Positions 1 through 11,907 of a stretch of DNA of 64,000 nt are shown here, piece by piece. Position numbers and translations under genes: made by a program. Every line of letters starts with the position of its first letter. Positions within the stretch are counted from its first letter, which is position 1. The stretch is from positions 17,196,953 to 17,260,952 of the forward strand of contig NC_064036.1 in the NCBI RefSeq assembly GCF_932526225.1, in the 5' to 3' direction. This DNA is from Nematostella vectensis (Eukaryota > Cnidaria > Anthozoa > Actiniaria > Edwardsiidae). The notes under the pieces are model-generated. The model made no database searches and was not told the DNA's origin. It saw nothing but the letters and a program-made list of their open reading frames with translations.

Positions 1-211
1 AGCACTTTCCATGCTGTATTTTGTTTATTATATCCATACTGAGAAATTTCTAATAAGCTTATTACATAATATTTCATTAGACTTGGCTGCAGAGGCTCCG
101 AGGTTTGTGCTGTTCGACGGTTCAGTTGAAGACAGAAACTTACATTGAAATGAATCTGTCCCGCTAATGTCACGCACGAGACTGTAGCTTATGTCACACA
201 AGTAGTGCCCA

Positions 212-448
212 TTGAAGAAGCATGGCACCGCAATGGGCACACGCATGGCACCCTCTTTCGCCTGTCTCTTTCTTGGTCTATTTGAAACCAACGCTTTGCG
301 TGACGCCCCTTACAAACCCCATACGTGGTTAAGATACATCGACGATATTTTTGTTGTATGGACTGAGGGTCTAGACAAATTGAACGCTTTTGTAGATTAT
401 CTTAACAATCTACATCCCACCATTAAATTTACAAGCTTCCACTCCTAA
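212..448 (+). pseudogene. Penelope-like reverse transcriptase fragment
   Basis: A 78-residue open stretch reads GTAMGTRMAPSFACLFLG and then WLRYIDDIFVVW. These correspond to the palm motifs of Penelope-type reverse transcriptases, and the two catalytic aspartates of YIDD are present. The frame stops at 446-448, but the same protein resumes about 9 bases later (NNVPFLDVNVSLV), so the stop is a degenerative mutation. There is no upstream fingers domain in the window. Confidence 0.8.
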
Positions 449-1135
449 AACAATGTACCTTTTCTTGACGTTAATGTCTCCCTTGTTTATAGTAAAATCG
501 AAACTGACCTCTACTCCAAACCTACTGACAAACACCAACACCTTTTTTTTTTTCATCTTGACATTCTCATCACACCAAAAAGGCCATCCCCTATAGCCTC
601 GCCCTCCGTATTCGCCGCATTTGTTCTACAGAAGAAAGCTTTACTAACCGCTGCAATTAACTCACCAACTACCTTCTCAAGCGTGGCTATAAACCCGCTT
701 TTCTCAAGAGACAAATCCTACGCGTTGCTAACATTTCCCGCATTGACGCCCTACGCCCTAATAACAATAATAACAACCACAAAAACTCCCGTCGCATCCC
801 CTTTGTCACTACCTATAACCCTACACTACCTAACATCAACAACATAATCCGTAGAAACTACAACCTTTTACTCTCGTCTAAGCGATGCCATAAGGTTTTC
901 ACTGAGCCCCCTCTTGTCGCCTTTCGCCGCTCACCTAACTTTCGCGACATCCTCGTTAAAGCCAAGCTACCTTCCAACCGCTCTCCCACCAACCAACCTC
1001 CCGATGCTTTCCGTTGCAGAAAAAACTGCCTAACCTGCCCCTATATTAGAACCGATGGCGTTACAAGCTACACATTTTTCTCAACAGGTGAAACACGACC
1101 TATAACCTCCCACATAACCTGCAATACTAAAAACG

Positions 1136-1432
1136 TGATTTATATGATTCAATGTAACCGCTGTAACCTATATTGGGGATACTAAACGCAAATCAAAAGA
1201 ACGCTTTAATGACCACCGCAGAACTGTAGACTCCCAATCTCGATCCATACCAACCCACGCCGCTGAACACTTCCTAAAACCTAACCACTCCGCTTCTGAC
1301 ATAGAGCTCATACCTATTGAAAAAATAAGAAATAACCGCGACTCCATCCGCAAAGCAAGAGAAGCCACATTGATAGCTCGCGCTGGCACTCTTGAACCCG
1401 GTGGCCTCAACCGGCGTGAAGAAACCTTTTAG
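1136..1432 (+). pseudogene. GIY-YIG endonuclease domain of the Penelope-like element
   Basis: The conserved GIY part reads VIYMIQCNRCNL. After a one-base frameshift near 1165 the YIG part continues as TYIGDTKRKSKERFNDHRR and runs to a TAG at 1430-1432. In Penelope-like elements this C-terminal nuclease nicks the target DNA for integration. The catalytic-region arginine (ERFNDHRR) and the later H/E region (AAEHFLKPNHS) are kept, but the frameshift makes the copy non-functional. The C-terminal signature EKIRNNRDSIRKAREATLI is typical of the family. Confidence 0.82.
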
Positions 1433-1916
1433 CTACTTAGTAATCCACAACACCCTATTTACCATCTTCCATAAGTCACTCCTTACTCAATTACTATTTT
1501 TACCTTTTGTTAGTTAATCATCAATGAACTTTGTACATATACCAGCTGTAACATGCCATTGTAACTCATTTATAACCTGAAGAAGGCAGGTATTGGCCTG
1601 CCGAAATATCGTTCTAAAAACATAAATCTGCGTTGTTGTCGACTTTTTTCTTTTAAAGGTTTATAATACAGTTAATTGTTATACACTAAAGTGTGATTTA
1701 CCCGTTCATGGACAACAAAATAAGATAAATGTGGACTTTAAAAGCACACTAGCATACACACATTGGCACCAGTCGGGCCAAGACGGGACGCTAGCACAGT
1801 CTATTACCCGTGCAGTTCGGCAACCATGGACAGCTGTTTCGTCCTTATTAGGACTCGTCAGCATGGCATAGCCGGCTTGCCTCAGTTAAACTTCATCGGC
1901 ATATCTTTGACTGCGC

Positions 1917-2007
1917 ACCCCCCCTGATATCTGACTGCGCACCCCCTGATATCGATGAGTGCGCACCCCCTGATATCTATGACTGCGCACCCCCTGATAT
2001 CGATGAC
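1917..2007 (+). repeat. Short tandem repeat, about 30 bp x 3-4
   Basis: Four successive units carry TGACTGCGCACCCCCTGATA followed by a short variable tail (TCGATGA or TCTATGA). The same TGACTGCGCACCCCT core occurs once more at about 37834-37850 in the last part of ARMC9. The rest of 1649-2376 has no recognised gene. It contains a GGACAGCTGTTTCGTCC-type segment near 1828 that resembles Penelope-type tail sequence. Confidence 0.7.
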
Positions 2008-2376
2008 CATATAACACATTTTCCTTTATAGGTATAACAGTATTTGAGATTATTATAACGTATTATTGTATTTGAGATGCTTGGCTTGGGAGGTAGGAGG
2101 CGAAAAGGAAAGGTATTGTAAACAGCGATAACGCTAGATAACATATTGGGTTTGTTGCGCTTAAGTTGTTTGGGTATAAGATATTTCTACTTTGGTATTT
2201 TATTTCCAGACAGATTTTGAATAGATGGGACACACTTTTTAACACTCCAAGGGCGACACACTCTGAGGCCATTTAACCATTTACTTATGACAAAAGGCTT
2301 TTTCAAAACGTCGCATAGCACACCCCATGTCAAGTGGAGAAAGCATACACTGCAATCAAGTCCAGTTGGGCTTATT

Positions 2377-3522
2377 TTACAAATTATGTTTATCAAGCTT
2401 TCTTATGCTTATCATTTCAGGACCAGGTACCTTGTCTTCCCTTTCCCTCCCCCTCTCATGATCATCATCGTTCTCGTCGTCTTCCGCGATTTCACAAAGC
2501 GTGCAGCACGTGTAAATAAACGCGCGTCCGACCAGCTCGCGATAGCCGCGATTAAACGCCAGAAACAGACACGGACTGATAGCACTATTACAATGCGCGA
2601 GAAAAAACCGCCAGAATCTAAGCCCGCAAGGAACATTGTCGTACGCGATCTGCGCCGCGAAGTACGTGACCCAGCAGATGACGAAAGTGACGGATGCACA
2701 CACGAGCATCACGAGGATGGAATTGCGTGCCGCGCGGAATCTAGCCTCGCGCGTGGGATCATCTATGCAGCGCGCATCAACAGTTTCCTTCCTGCGCAGA
2801 TAACAGAATACAACTATGTAGAACACGACCATGGTAACAAGCGGTAGAGCATAGCAGGTGACGAGCAAGAACGTGTAGTAGGTGTCCCTCGCGTCCTCGC
2901 TGTTGAATGCCTTGATCAGTCTAACCCCGCAGTTGAACTTGCCCTTGGAGTGTTCTTCGATCTGTAGTGCGTACAGTGTAGGGATTCGAGCCGCAATTGC
3001 TACCACCCACATGAAGGCGATAAGATAATTCAGCCTACGCTCGAGGACATTCCCCGTGGGGTACACTATGCTGAGATAACGGTCTATACTCAGAATCATT
3101 AATGAGAGTATAGAGACCAGTATACACACGTGGTGGATGACCGGCACCATCTTACACAATGCCAGTCCCGCAGTCCCGCCAACCAGCCATTCCGACCCGC
3201 GGGTCACCATGATCATCATCCGGGGCATGTAGACTATAGTAAGGAGGAGGTTGGCGATGCAGACATTGGCGACGAGGTGATTGACAGTCTTGCGTATGAT
3301 GGTGTCCTTGAGGGCAGAGTGAGTGACTAGACTGTTACAGACAACCGAGATAAGGAAGATGAGGATATAGCCCCATAGTCTCCCCGTGCGAGTCTCAGCC
3401 GTGTCGTGCACGAAGCAGCTATCGCTCGCGTTAGGCCTGGTGCTCAGCGGTGATATGGAGGTTGTGTTCAATGGCGGCATTTCTGTGGGTTGAGAGTTTG
3501 CTTGAATTAATTCTCGGCTCAT
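2377..3522 (-). CDS. Class A (rhodopsin-like) G-protein-coupled receptor, intronless
   Basis: The single exon encodes 381 aa. Seven hydrophobic segments can be placed at about 50-72, 80-104, 122-145, 165-187, 215-241, 267-290 and 300-322. The N-terminus has two N-glycosylation sites (NTT at 19, NAS at 31). Cys123 and Cys198 are placed for the TM3-ECL2 disulfide, and DRY (147-149) followed by LSIVYP ends TM3. The C-terminal tail is cysteine-rich after TM7 (possible palmitoylation) and then very acidic. Peptide and amine receptors share this layout; the ligand cannot be told from sequence, though a neuropeptide-type receptor seems most likely (inference). Three normally invariant positions are altered: the TM2 Asp is Asn91, TM6 CWxP reads CWVT, and TM7 NPxxY reads SPCLF. 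A 17-bp minisatellite begins about 130 bp upstream of the start. Confidence 0.9.
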   Translation of the reverse strand: MSRELIQANSQPTEMPPLNTTSISPLSTRPNASDSCFVHDTAETRTGRLWGYILIFLISVVCNSLVTHSALKDTIIRKTVNHLVANVCIANLLLTIVYMPRMMIMVTRGSEWLVGGTAGLALCKMVPVIHHVCILVSILSLMILSIDRYLSIVYPTGNVLERRLNYLIAFMWVVAIAARIPTLYALQIEEHSKGKFNCGVRLIKAFNSEDARDTYYTFLLVTCYALPLVTMVVFYIVVFCYLRRKETVDARCIDDPTREARFRAARNSILVMLVCASVTFVICWVTYFAAQIAYDNVPCGLRFWRFFLAHCNSAISPCLFLAFNRGYRELVGRAFIYTCCTLCEIAEDDENDDDHERGREREDKVPGPEMISIRKLDKHNL

Positions 3523-3649
3523 AGTAAATAGACTATTAAAAACCAGTCATTGGAGACAGTCGCAGTCGAATTCACATGATGTGGTCACGGTGTCACACTT
3601 CAGTTATCCACAAACAAAACATACCAAAATACAATAAAAATAGTGTCTA

Positions 3650-5045
3650 TCACGATAGTCACGATAACGATACAGGCACGATCACGATATAGTCACAGTC
3701 ACGATACAGTCACGGTCACGATACAGTCACAGTCACGATACAGTCACGGTCACAATATAGTCACGGTCACAATATAGTCACGGTCACGATGCAGTCACGG
3801 TCACAATTTAGTCACGGTCACGATACAGTCAAGGTCACGATACAGTCACGATCACAATATAGTCACGGTCACAATATAGTCACGGTCACGATGCAGTCAC
3901 GGTCACAATTTAGTCACGGTCACGATACAGCCACGGTCACGGTACAGTCACGGTTACGATGCAGTCACTATCACGATATAGTCACGGTCACGATATAGTC
4001 ACGATCACGATATAGTCACTATCACGATGTAGTCACTATCACGATATAGCCACAGTCACGATGACAATACAGTTATAATCACGATACAGTCACGATCACG
4101 GTATAGTCACTATCACGATATAGTCACGATTACGATATAGTCACGATCACGATATAGTAACGGTCACGATATAGCCACGGACACGATATTGTCACGGTCA
4201 GGATATAGTCACGGTCACGATATAGTCATTGTAACGATACAATCACGGTCACGATGCAGTCACGGTCACGATATAGTCATGGTCACAATATGGCCATGGT
4301 CACGATACAGTCACGGTTACAATATAGCCACGGTCACGATACAGTCACGGTCACAATTATAGTCACGGTCACGATACAGTCACGGTTACAATATAGCCAC
4401 GGTCACGATACAGTCACGGTCACAATTATAGTCACGGTCACGGAAGAGTCACGGTTGCGACATAGTCACGGATACGAGACACGATACGATATAGCCACGA
4501 TAACAGTACACATTCACGGTCGTGATACAGTCACGATCACTATAGTCACGATACAGTCACGGTCACGATGCAGTCACGATAACAATACGCAGTCACAGTC
4601 GTGATAAATTCACGGAAACGATAGAGTCACGATACAATCAAGGTTACGATACAGGCACGATAGAATCAAGGTTACGATACAGGCACGGCCCAATACAGTC
4701 ACGGTTACGATGCAGTTACGGTCACGATACAGTCACTGTCACGATGCAGTTACGGTCACGATACAGTCACGGTCACGATACAGTCACGGTCACGATACAG
4801 TCACGGTTACGATGCAGTTACGGTCACGATACAGTCACTGTCACGATGCAGTTACGGTCACGATACAGTCACGGTCACGATGCAGTTACGGTCACGATAC
4901 AGTCACGGTCACGATGCAGTCACGGTCACGATACAGTCACGGTCACGATACAGTCACGGTCACGATGCAGTTACGGTCACGATACAGTCACGGTCACGAT
5001 ACAGGAACGATCAGGATCAGGCACGGTCATGATTGTCACAATACA
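3650..5045. repeat. 17-bp minisatellite, about 80 copies
   Basis: The unit is CACGGTCACGATACAGT, with frequent T/C and A/G variants (TATAGT, TTACGA, ATCACG). It fills about 1.4 kb with almost no other sequence. Because 17 is not a multiple of 3, all frames read through as a 17-residue peptide repeat rich in H, S, R, T and V. The long open frames here are therefore a by-product of the repeat and not genes. The array lies just upstream of the GPCR start, where a promoter would be expected. Confidence 0.95.
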
Positions 5046-7243
5046 GACATGCGTATCCATTTCCCTGACCTTGAACGCGTCTCTTCTCCTATCACAAAGC
5101 TGCTTCGTCAATGGCCGCCATTTCTGTTACAACAACCAAACGCAAATGTACTCTTTTTTCATCAAAGTTCAATAATTCTCTAAGGGTATGGGTCCGCAAA
5201 GATAACACGAATCAAGACAAAATTTGTGAAGCTACATCCTTGCCGGGGGCAGCTGGTCAAACGAGTCCGCACGGAAAACGTCATGAAATGTCAGTTTTCT
5301 CTACTACGATTCGCTGTGTTTCCCATCGTAAAGTGATGTATATTTATTGTTACAATTTCCTGAAAGCTTTCACTAACAATTGGGTCAAACCAAATAAAAT
5401 TGATCCTACTGACTATTCTATCGCTGGATCCAATATTCTTTTGCTCAGTCTGAAGCTAGGTTTTAATAAATAAATAACTTTAAATAAATTTACTTAAATA
5501 TATTTTTACTCTATTTATTATTTTTTGGCCTGGGGTGAAGGTCTGTTTGGGTTACAAATAGATATACTGCTCCAATTAAAAGTACATAATTCATTGCATA
5601 AAATTTCAGACATAATCAGCTAAACTTCTTTTGGACAAACATTATGTTTACTTGCCCCAGGGTAGGAAAAAATCCAGTAATTAAAATTATTGATCAGCGC
5701 CTTCTTTTACAGAAATTTTTAGGGAAAAACGGGGGCAATTTTTCTGTTTATCAAAATGGAAGCTATATGTTCTAACAAGAAGGTAACATTATGAAAAAAG
5801 AATAATACCACGTTCTATATATTGAAAATTACTTACTTTTGATTGATGGAAGAAGCGAATCTTGGTCAAAACTTGCGCAACACACTAAACTCCCAATTGA
5901 CTGCCAGCATTTTAAAAGCCTTGGAGGAAATATCGCAATTTCCTCAGCTCAAAACAACTGAGTGACATTCTGTCTAACCATGTCTGATATCTAGCTAGAT
6001 AATAAGATTCCCACGTAATTAAATTTTGGACCTAGGAAATGTATCAAGGGGTTTGTTACATATCAGTATGTATATATAATGAGAATCCATGCTATATTCA
6101 AAGTGTAGGAGTGTAATAATCGAATTATTCCAGAGAAAACTATAGTCTAAAATAAACTGGTACTGCTCTATAGTCCTTTTGTCAATCCCGTAGAGATTTG
6201 GGGGAAATCGAAGATTGTTAAATTGACTTATAAGTTTAACTGCAATAATGGGATGATAAGAAACTCATAACCATTTAATATCTGATGGGAATGGGATTTT
6301 GTATGTGAATTTAGGCAAGAAATGTTTTATTTTTTCACAAGATATTTTTGCTTGCTCGATATTTTTTGTGAAATTAGAAAACGAGCGACGCTTTGCATTT
6401 AACTGTGACAATAAAATGTTTAAATAGCTTCTCTTGTTTATTTTTTGTGCGTTCTCTTAAAATCTCTAGTTTCAGCGATTACCAGACGGGAAGGGGGCAT
6501 TTTTTCAAAAGCAAATCCCTTGAAGTAAGTTAGTCAATTTTGATTCTTCTTGTTTGGAAATTCCTGAAAATTCAGGATAAACCTCCAAAACATATATTTC
6601 AAGAGGGGAGAGGGGGCGACATAACAAACAATGCTAACAGATATTTTGTTCAGGGGGAGGGGGGGGGGGCGACATAACAAACAATACTAACAGATATTTT
6701 GTTTCACTGTGCGTTTATTCTATTCTTCAAAACTGCAAAGTGAATCGATCAGTATTACAAGTTCGTTTAATCTTTGATTCCTTTAGTTCCGTTGTCCATG
6801 TCTGGGAGGTTTCTGCCGGGAGAAAAAAAGTTAAAAAAGTATTCACAATTTTTTTTTTTCCTGACTTTACATATATTAAGTATACTGCTATGCTTTGTCC
6901 TTTTAAAATAAAGATAGCTAGCTACCTTATAGGGCTAATTCGTACGAAGGTTGCTAACTCGCTTTGCGATGTACTTCACAATGCTGATTACTTGTTCTAA
7001 AGACAGTAGTCACGTTAGGGGGTTTAACCTCCTCCATTGGGCTGCCTTTTTTTATTCTTTTCAATGTGTCTGTTCGATTCAAAATCGTTACGAATGCAAA
7101 ATAATGACGAAAGTTTTTGAGTCAACCCCCCCCCACCCTTGGCAAAAAGCTAGATCTACCTCTGTACCGTGACAACCGTATGCGACCACCAGTAGTCTAT
7201 TTCAAAGCGTGACAAATGGTTTCCATATGTATTACCCGACGGT
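5046..7243. other. Intergenic region without a recognised gene
   Basis: AT-rich sequence with no splice-consistent coding signal. A 120-codon open frame at 5111-5473 has no recognisable domain and starts beside the minisatellite, so I do not call it a gene. Two near-identical copies of a G-run followed by CGACATAACAAACAAT (6608-6652 and 6668-6705) form a short direct repeat. Short homopolymer runs of A, T, G and C are common. Confidence 0.6.
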
Positions 7244-10200
7244 TTATTGGCGTGCTGCGGGGCACTGCTTGGAGGCGTAGGCTTGGTGTACGGCGAGATG
7301 CACTTTAAGGCATCGTCTTTGGATGGACAAGACACCCGCACCGGCCCTGTCTACGGCGCCATGATGGTTATGCATGTCTACCGACAGGCGGATCAGGTCG
7401 TTGAGCATGTCTTGGAGAGAAAAATCCATCATCACATTTATCGATATAATACAGACAGTGACGACATCCCATGTATCGATACAATACATTGACGTCATCT
7501 CATGTATCGATATGATAGAGACAGTGACGTCATCTCATGTATCGATACAATACAGAAAGTGACGTCATCACATGTAACGATACAATACAGTGACGTCATC
7601 TCATGTATATATCGATATAATACAGACATTGACGTCATCTCATGTATCGATACAATACAGTGACGTCATCTCATGTATATATCGATATAATACAGACAGT
7701 GACGTCATCTCATGTATCGATATAATACAGACAGTGGACGTCATCACATGTATCGATTTAAGACACGCCAGAACCAAGAGCACACTAGTGATGGTTATCG
7801 TGGCTAGACGTTCCTGGCTTCAATTCCTTGCTTTTTATCATCATTTGTTCATTTATTCATCATTTTTATTATAACTAAATATTATGTTTTCAGCGGTTCT
7901 TACCAAAGTATACATTCTTCGTGATTCCTGTGGATTTAATCATCTGTTTCACAAACTGCATTGTCTCTTTGACCGTCTCAACACCCATTTTCACAAACGG
8001 ACCTGCAATATATCGAAGCCATCCCATTAAAAAAATACTCGATGACAGACTTTTATTTCTCTCCTTTCCCATTTTAGCTATTGAGAACGAGTCTGTTCTT
8101 ATCTAGAGAGGAACCGAGCTAGACAAAGCTAGAGCGTAACATATGGCAAGTTCGAGGATCCAACTCGTTATTATTCTATTTGAAACGCAAAGACCGCTGG
8201 GTCTCCGGGCATGAATGTATGTTACAGGTTGTCTTGATTATAGCGGGACAAGTTCTTGACAAGCTTTTTCTGTTATTTGTATTGGCAAACCACGGAAAAT
8301 GCTTGACCAGGTCAGAGCTGTAGGAGACCTCGAAATATAAAAAGGTACCCTACTGTTGGTTTCCTCCTAATTTTCTAAATAATTGTGCCGGACCTTTTGC
8401 CCTCAGTGCCCCACCCCTTACTACGGCCCTCAAGGTGTATGACTTCATAAGTTACAGTTTGTTTGGACAAGACGCTGGTAGTGGCATAAGTGTCGGGTTA
8501 TTATCATTGCGTGACCGATGTGTGACCAAATGAAAACACTCATTATGAGCATTGTTCTGATGTTGCGTGACAAAGTGCGTGACAGGTAGGGGTAGGACTT
8601 ACCGTCCAGTAGACCGTCGCTGACTCTGTACTCATTGAAGTAACGCATGAAGTAAGCCGAGGCTGCCTTCGCGTGATGCTCTTCCATCGATCGCTTCACG
8701 ACTGATTTCAGTTCCTTGTGGCCCATGTCTCCAACGTCGTCGAACAATCCTGTTAAAGGGAATGAAAGAAATGAATATATAAATCGTTTCTAATTTGGAT
8801 AAAGTAAAAAGCAAAATAAGAGTGGGTGAGATTCAAGTTAAACTATTAAAAAGGCGCTCAAACGGATTTCGTATGTGCAACTTGAACGGGAGATTTTTAG
8901 CTTTAAACAGAATCCCACTTCTGACACCATGTCTATTTTATGCACTAGACTGAGTTATTCGGAGGGCTGTACCCGTTGTACACAAGTCACGAGTCTCTCG
9001 ACTAGCACATGCTACAAGCATTGATAAGCATAATGAAAACTAGGTCGCGAAGGTCACGCAATATATACTGGTAGTGCCACACGAGTTATCTGAAAAAGGA
9101 TCTGCGACAAAAAAGGCGCGCGTCTGGTCTACTCCTAAAATAACAGTGCAACAGTGTAACTATTGCTATTATTAGTGCTATGGTCACTTTGCCATGATGC
9201 ATTGGGATAAATGGCGTACCTTTGGACGCAGCATGCATTGCGAGCAGTGAAATGCGACGGTTGATGGCGATGAAATATTCGCCGACCACGTGCTTGGCTT
9301 GGTGAATATCATCTTTTTGGGTGGCTTGGTGAACTCGCTGCATCATTTCTGTTCAAGGCATGATAAAAAGGGATTTAAAAAGTTTGGTAAAAAGGACAAA
9401 AGGGAGGGTGGAGTAAATGATATCAATGGAAGGGTGGGGTGAATAGTGTTACTACTACGGGGGCGGTAGGAACAGCGTTTGTTAAGCTAAATTCTGATAA
9501 TAAACCACGAAATTCCTGAGCAACAACCTCTTGGAGCACGAGCTGTCCCCGAAGCGCTAGCCGAAACGTGCCCGACTCATTTTGTTCGGGATTCTGCTTC
9601 AAACGAAGTATCGTTTGAAGCAGAATCGCAAAGCGTAAACTTGCAGGATTTCTTTTTACTGCGTTTTCTTCACTGTCGGCCATTAAATCTGGACAATAAC
9701 GTTTAAGACAACCACAGGTTTACCGCGCACTCGCTTAAGGCTGTTTAGACCATTTTGAAAAATGACAGCAATTGGTTGTTATATATCATATGAAAGTTTT
9801 ACCCCCAAGTCTTGTAAACAGTCTTAAACTTACCGACATGGTCTTTAATCATGAGCTTGACGAGCTCGCGTCCGGGCTTGGACAGCTGAATCAGCTGCGA
9901 TAGTGACACAACACTCTTTTAGCACAAACTAACAAACGAGCCTCCTCCGCACGCATCTATAGTGTTTTCTTTTCTTTTTTTTATTTACTTTTTAAGTATT
10001 TTTATGAATTTGGCTACTGGTGAGTTTTTTTTTTACTTTTTAAGTATTTTTATGAATTTGGCTTCCTGTGGTGAGTTTTTTTTTTTTTTTTTTACTTTTG
10101 AAGTATTTTCTTATGAATTGGGCTTGGGTGAGTCGAACCGGAACCGAGGAGGCCTTTTTTATCCCGCCACAGGAAGCCCGAATTCGAGAAAAGCCCTTTT

Positions 10201-11907
10201 GCCAATAAAAGGCCTAAAACATTGGAGACCCCAGCGGTGGAGGCTACTTACAAACATGCTTTTTTTTGCATATGATAAAAAAATGCTTACCGCTTTACGG
10301 ACTTCTAAGAGCTGAAACGAAAGTTTGAAAAACAGGGTAAGAATATTTAAACTTAACACAAAAACATTGAATTCAACTGTACCTTTTCGACGAATTTCTC
10401 GCCAGGCTCTCTGTACTTAACTATAAACGAAAGAACGCAAGTGAAGGTCACGTAATACATAAGCAATTACAAAATCTACCACTAAAGCTTTCGAAAGCCT
10501 AACATGGCTTATTTCAAAGGGACAGCGTCATGGTACTGCGCATGTCTGGAGGCAGTGTTTATTGGAGGCTTTAATTGTCTACAAACAGTTGAACTTTAAA
10601 ATGTCAATGCCTTGTTAAAATAATATGCTATATCTTATTGAAAACTATGTTTATTGACAGTTTGTGGTCATTTCCTTTGAATTTAAGTCTCCCACGTACC
10701 AAAGGCTTATAAGTCAATATTAGAATTTGACTAAAAGTCATTGTGTCCGGGCCGGATAGCTATTGCAGAGCTCTTACCATGACACTGCCCCTTAAAGTAT
10801 AAGATAATTTTATTGTACGATGAACTAAACTGATTCAAGCAGTAAAAGCTCGTAACTGAAATCAAATTCTCATTTGCATTACTTATTTATGTTAGTAAGT
10901 AACTTTCATTTCGGACCAACAAGAGTCGAAAAGATCTGCCTTGAAATGTATCGCTGAATGATCATAGAACACTAATCCGCTATAATATTTCTAAAAATAA
11001 TAATAAACTTACGATCAGGGTGCTCATCTGCTTTTACAGTCTTTACTGAATTATGAAGCAGCCGTAAAAATCGTCCAAACCAGTTAACACCTGGTCCGCT
11101 AGAAGGGTGTGGTCCGGGTCCATGAGAAGGGTGTGGTCCCGGTCCATGAGAAGGGTGTGGTCCCGGTCCATGAGAAGGGTGTGGTCCCGGTCCATCAGTA
11201 GGGTACGGCCCTGGTCCGTCAGTCCAAGGTTCCCAAGTCGAGGGTGCGCCAGTCATAGGCTCCCAAGTCGAGGGTGCGCCAGTCATAGGCTCCCAAGTCG
11301 AGGGTTCGCCAGTAGTGAAAGGATCGTCTATAAGAAAGAATGTTATATGCTCGAATTAGAATTAACCTCCATGGCTATAAACAATTCTGCCTTAAATTGA
11401 ACAGCTTACTAATATACTTTGAAATGAAATTTATAACTAATCTACGAGCTTAAAATTTTGTTCATTATTAGTGCTTCCCCGGGTGAAATTTCGTTCATAC
11501 GAAGTCATTGACTTAAATATTTCGTTTGAGATACGTGCGGCCTCGTGAGCCATAGAGTTCATAGCTAGGGTCTCCTAGTCACCGAATAGTCTCTCGGAGA
11601 GCATGCCAGAATCAGAAAAAGCATTGCAAGTAATCTTCTTGAAAATTCTCTTACAAGCGTGAAAAAAAATTAAACTCACTTGGAGTTGTTGGTAAAATTT
11701 AACCTAATTTAATCAAATGCGGGTTCGGGATTTTGCAACCTGCTATTGACTCCTCCTGCTCTTTAGGTAAAATCAAAAACTACTAAGGCAAAAAAAGCGT
11801 GAGATAAATAGATTTGATTCTTTCCATAAATTGTGCATACCTTTGACATCAATAGACTTGGCTGCTGCGAGGCCAAGAAGCATAGAAAACACAAGAATCT
11901 TCATCAT
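7244..11907 (-). CDS. Uncharacterised secreted protein with Pro-rich repeats, 9 exons, 347 aa
   Basis: Exons (minus strand, in order) are 11841-11907, 11013-11327, 10383-10420, 10291-10311, 9834-9894, 9220-9348, 8603-8749, 7904-8002 and 7244-7410. Every junction has GT...AG and matching phase, total 1044 nt. Exon 1 is a signal peptide (MMKILVFSMLLGLAAAKS). Exon 2 encodes three decapeptides of the type GAPSTWEPMT and then about four GPGPHPSH octapeptides, a flexible low-complexity spacer. The remaining 230 residues are predicted helical and charged with few cysteines, for example REPGEKFVEKLLEVRKA, KELKSVVKRSMEEHHAKAA and KMGVETVKETMQFVKQMI. No transmembrane segment follows the signal peptide, so secretion is expected. 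I do not recognise the family and assign no function. The start is set by the signal peptide; a second ATG follows immediately. Confidence 0.82.
7433..7758. repeat. Minisatellite with repeated TGACGTCA sites, in an intron
   Basis: About nine units of 31-40 bp combine TGACGTCATCTCATGTATCG with ATACAATACAG or ATATAATACAGACA. About six or seven keep the perfect palindrome TGACGTCA, the consensus CRE (CREB/ATF) site. The array starts about 20 bp from the acceptor of the last exon of the secreted-protein gene and fills most of that intron. Confidence 0.9.
9591..9626. repeat. Perfect hairpin inverted repeat, 16-bp arms
   Basis: ATTCTGCTTCAAACGA is followed by the 4-base loop AGTA and then the exact reverse complement. 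It lies in the intron between exons 9834-9894 and 9220-9348 of the secreted-protein gene, with no element ends recognised around it. Confidence 0.85.
9975..10135. repeat. Three imperfect tandem copies of about 50 bp
   Basis: Each copy runs from a T-rich tract through TTTTTAAGTATTTTTATGAA to GGTGAG. The third copy has a longer T tract and small changes. It is intronic in the secreted-protein gene. Confidence 0.8.

Larger units (their letters stand above)
205..1648 (+). mobile_element. Penelope-like retroelement, 5'-truncated and decayed
   Basis: The stretch keeps, in order, the end of a reverse transcriptase (the GTAMGTRMAPSFA block and the YIDD catalytic motif near 338-350), a linker with a CxxxCxxC cysteine group near 1015-1045, and a C-terminal GIY-YIG endonuclease. 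This order is characteristic of Penelope-like elements. The N-terminal half of the reverse transcriptase is missing, and stops or frameshifts occur near 446, 555, 655 and 1165, so the copy is dead. The 3' non-coding part at about 1577-1648 has the stem-like segment ending in GTCGACTTTTTT, which recurs in modified form in the palindrome at 12387-12568. The 5' boundary near 205 is approximate. Confidence 0.85.

Noticed and set aside
3789-5183. Several long open frames of H/S/R/T/V-rich repeats
   Set aside because: They are a direct result of the 17-bp minisatellite lacking stops, with no start context, homology or splice structure.
5111-5473. 120-codon frame beside the minisatellite
   Set aside because: No recognisable domain, no splice signals and no conserved composition; chance frame more likely.
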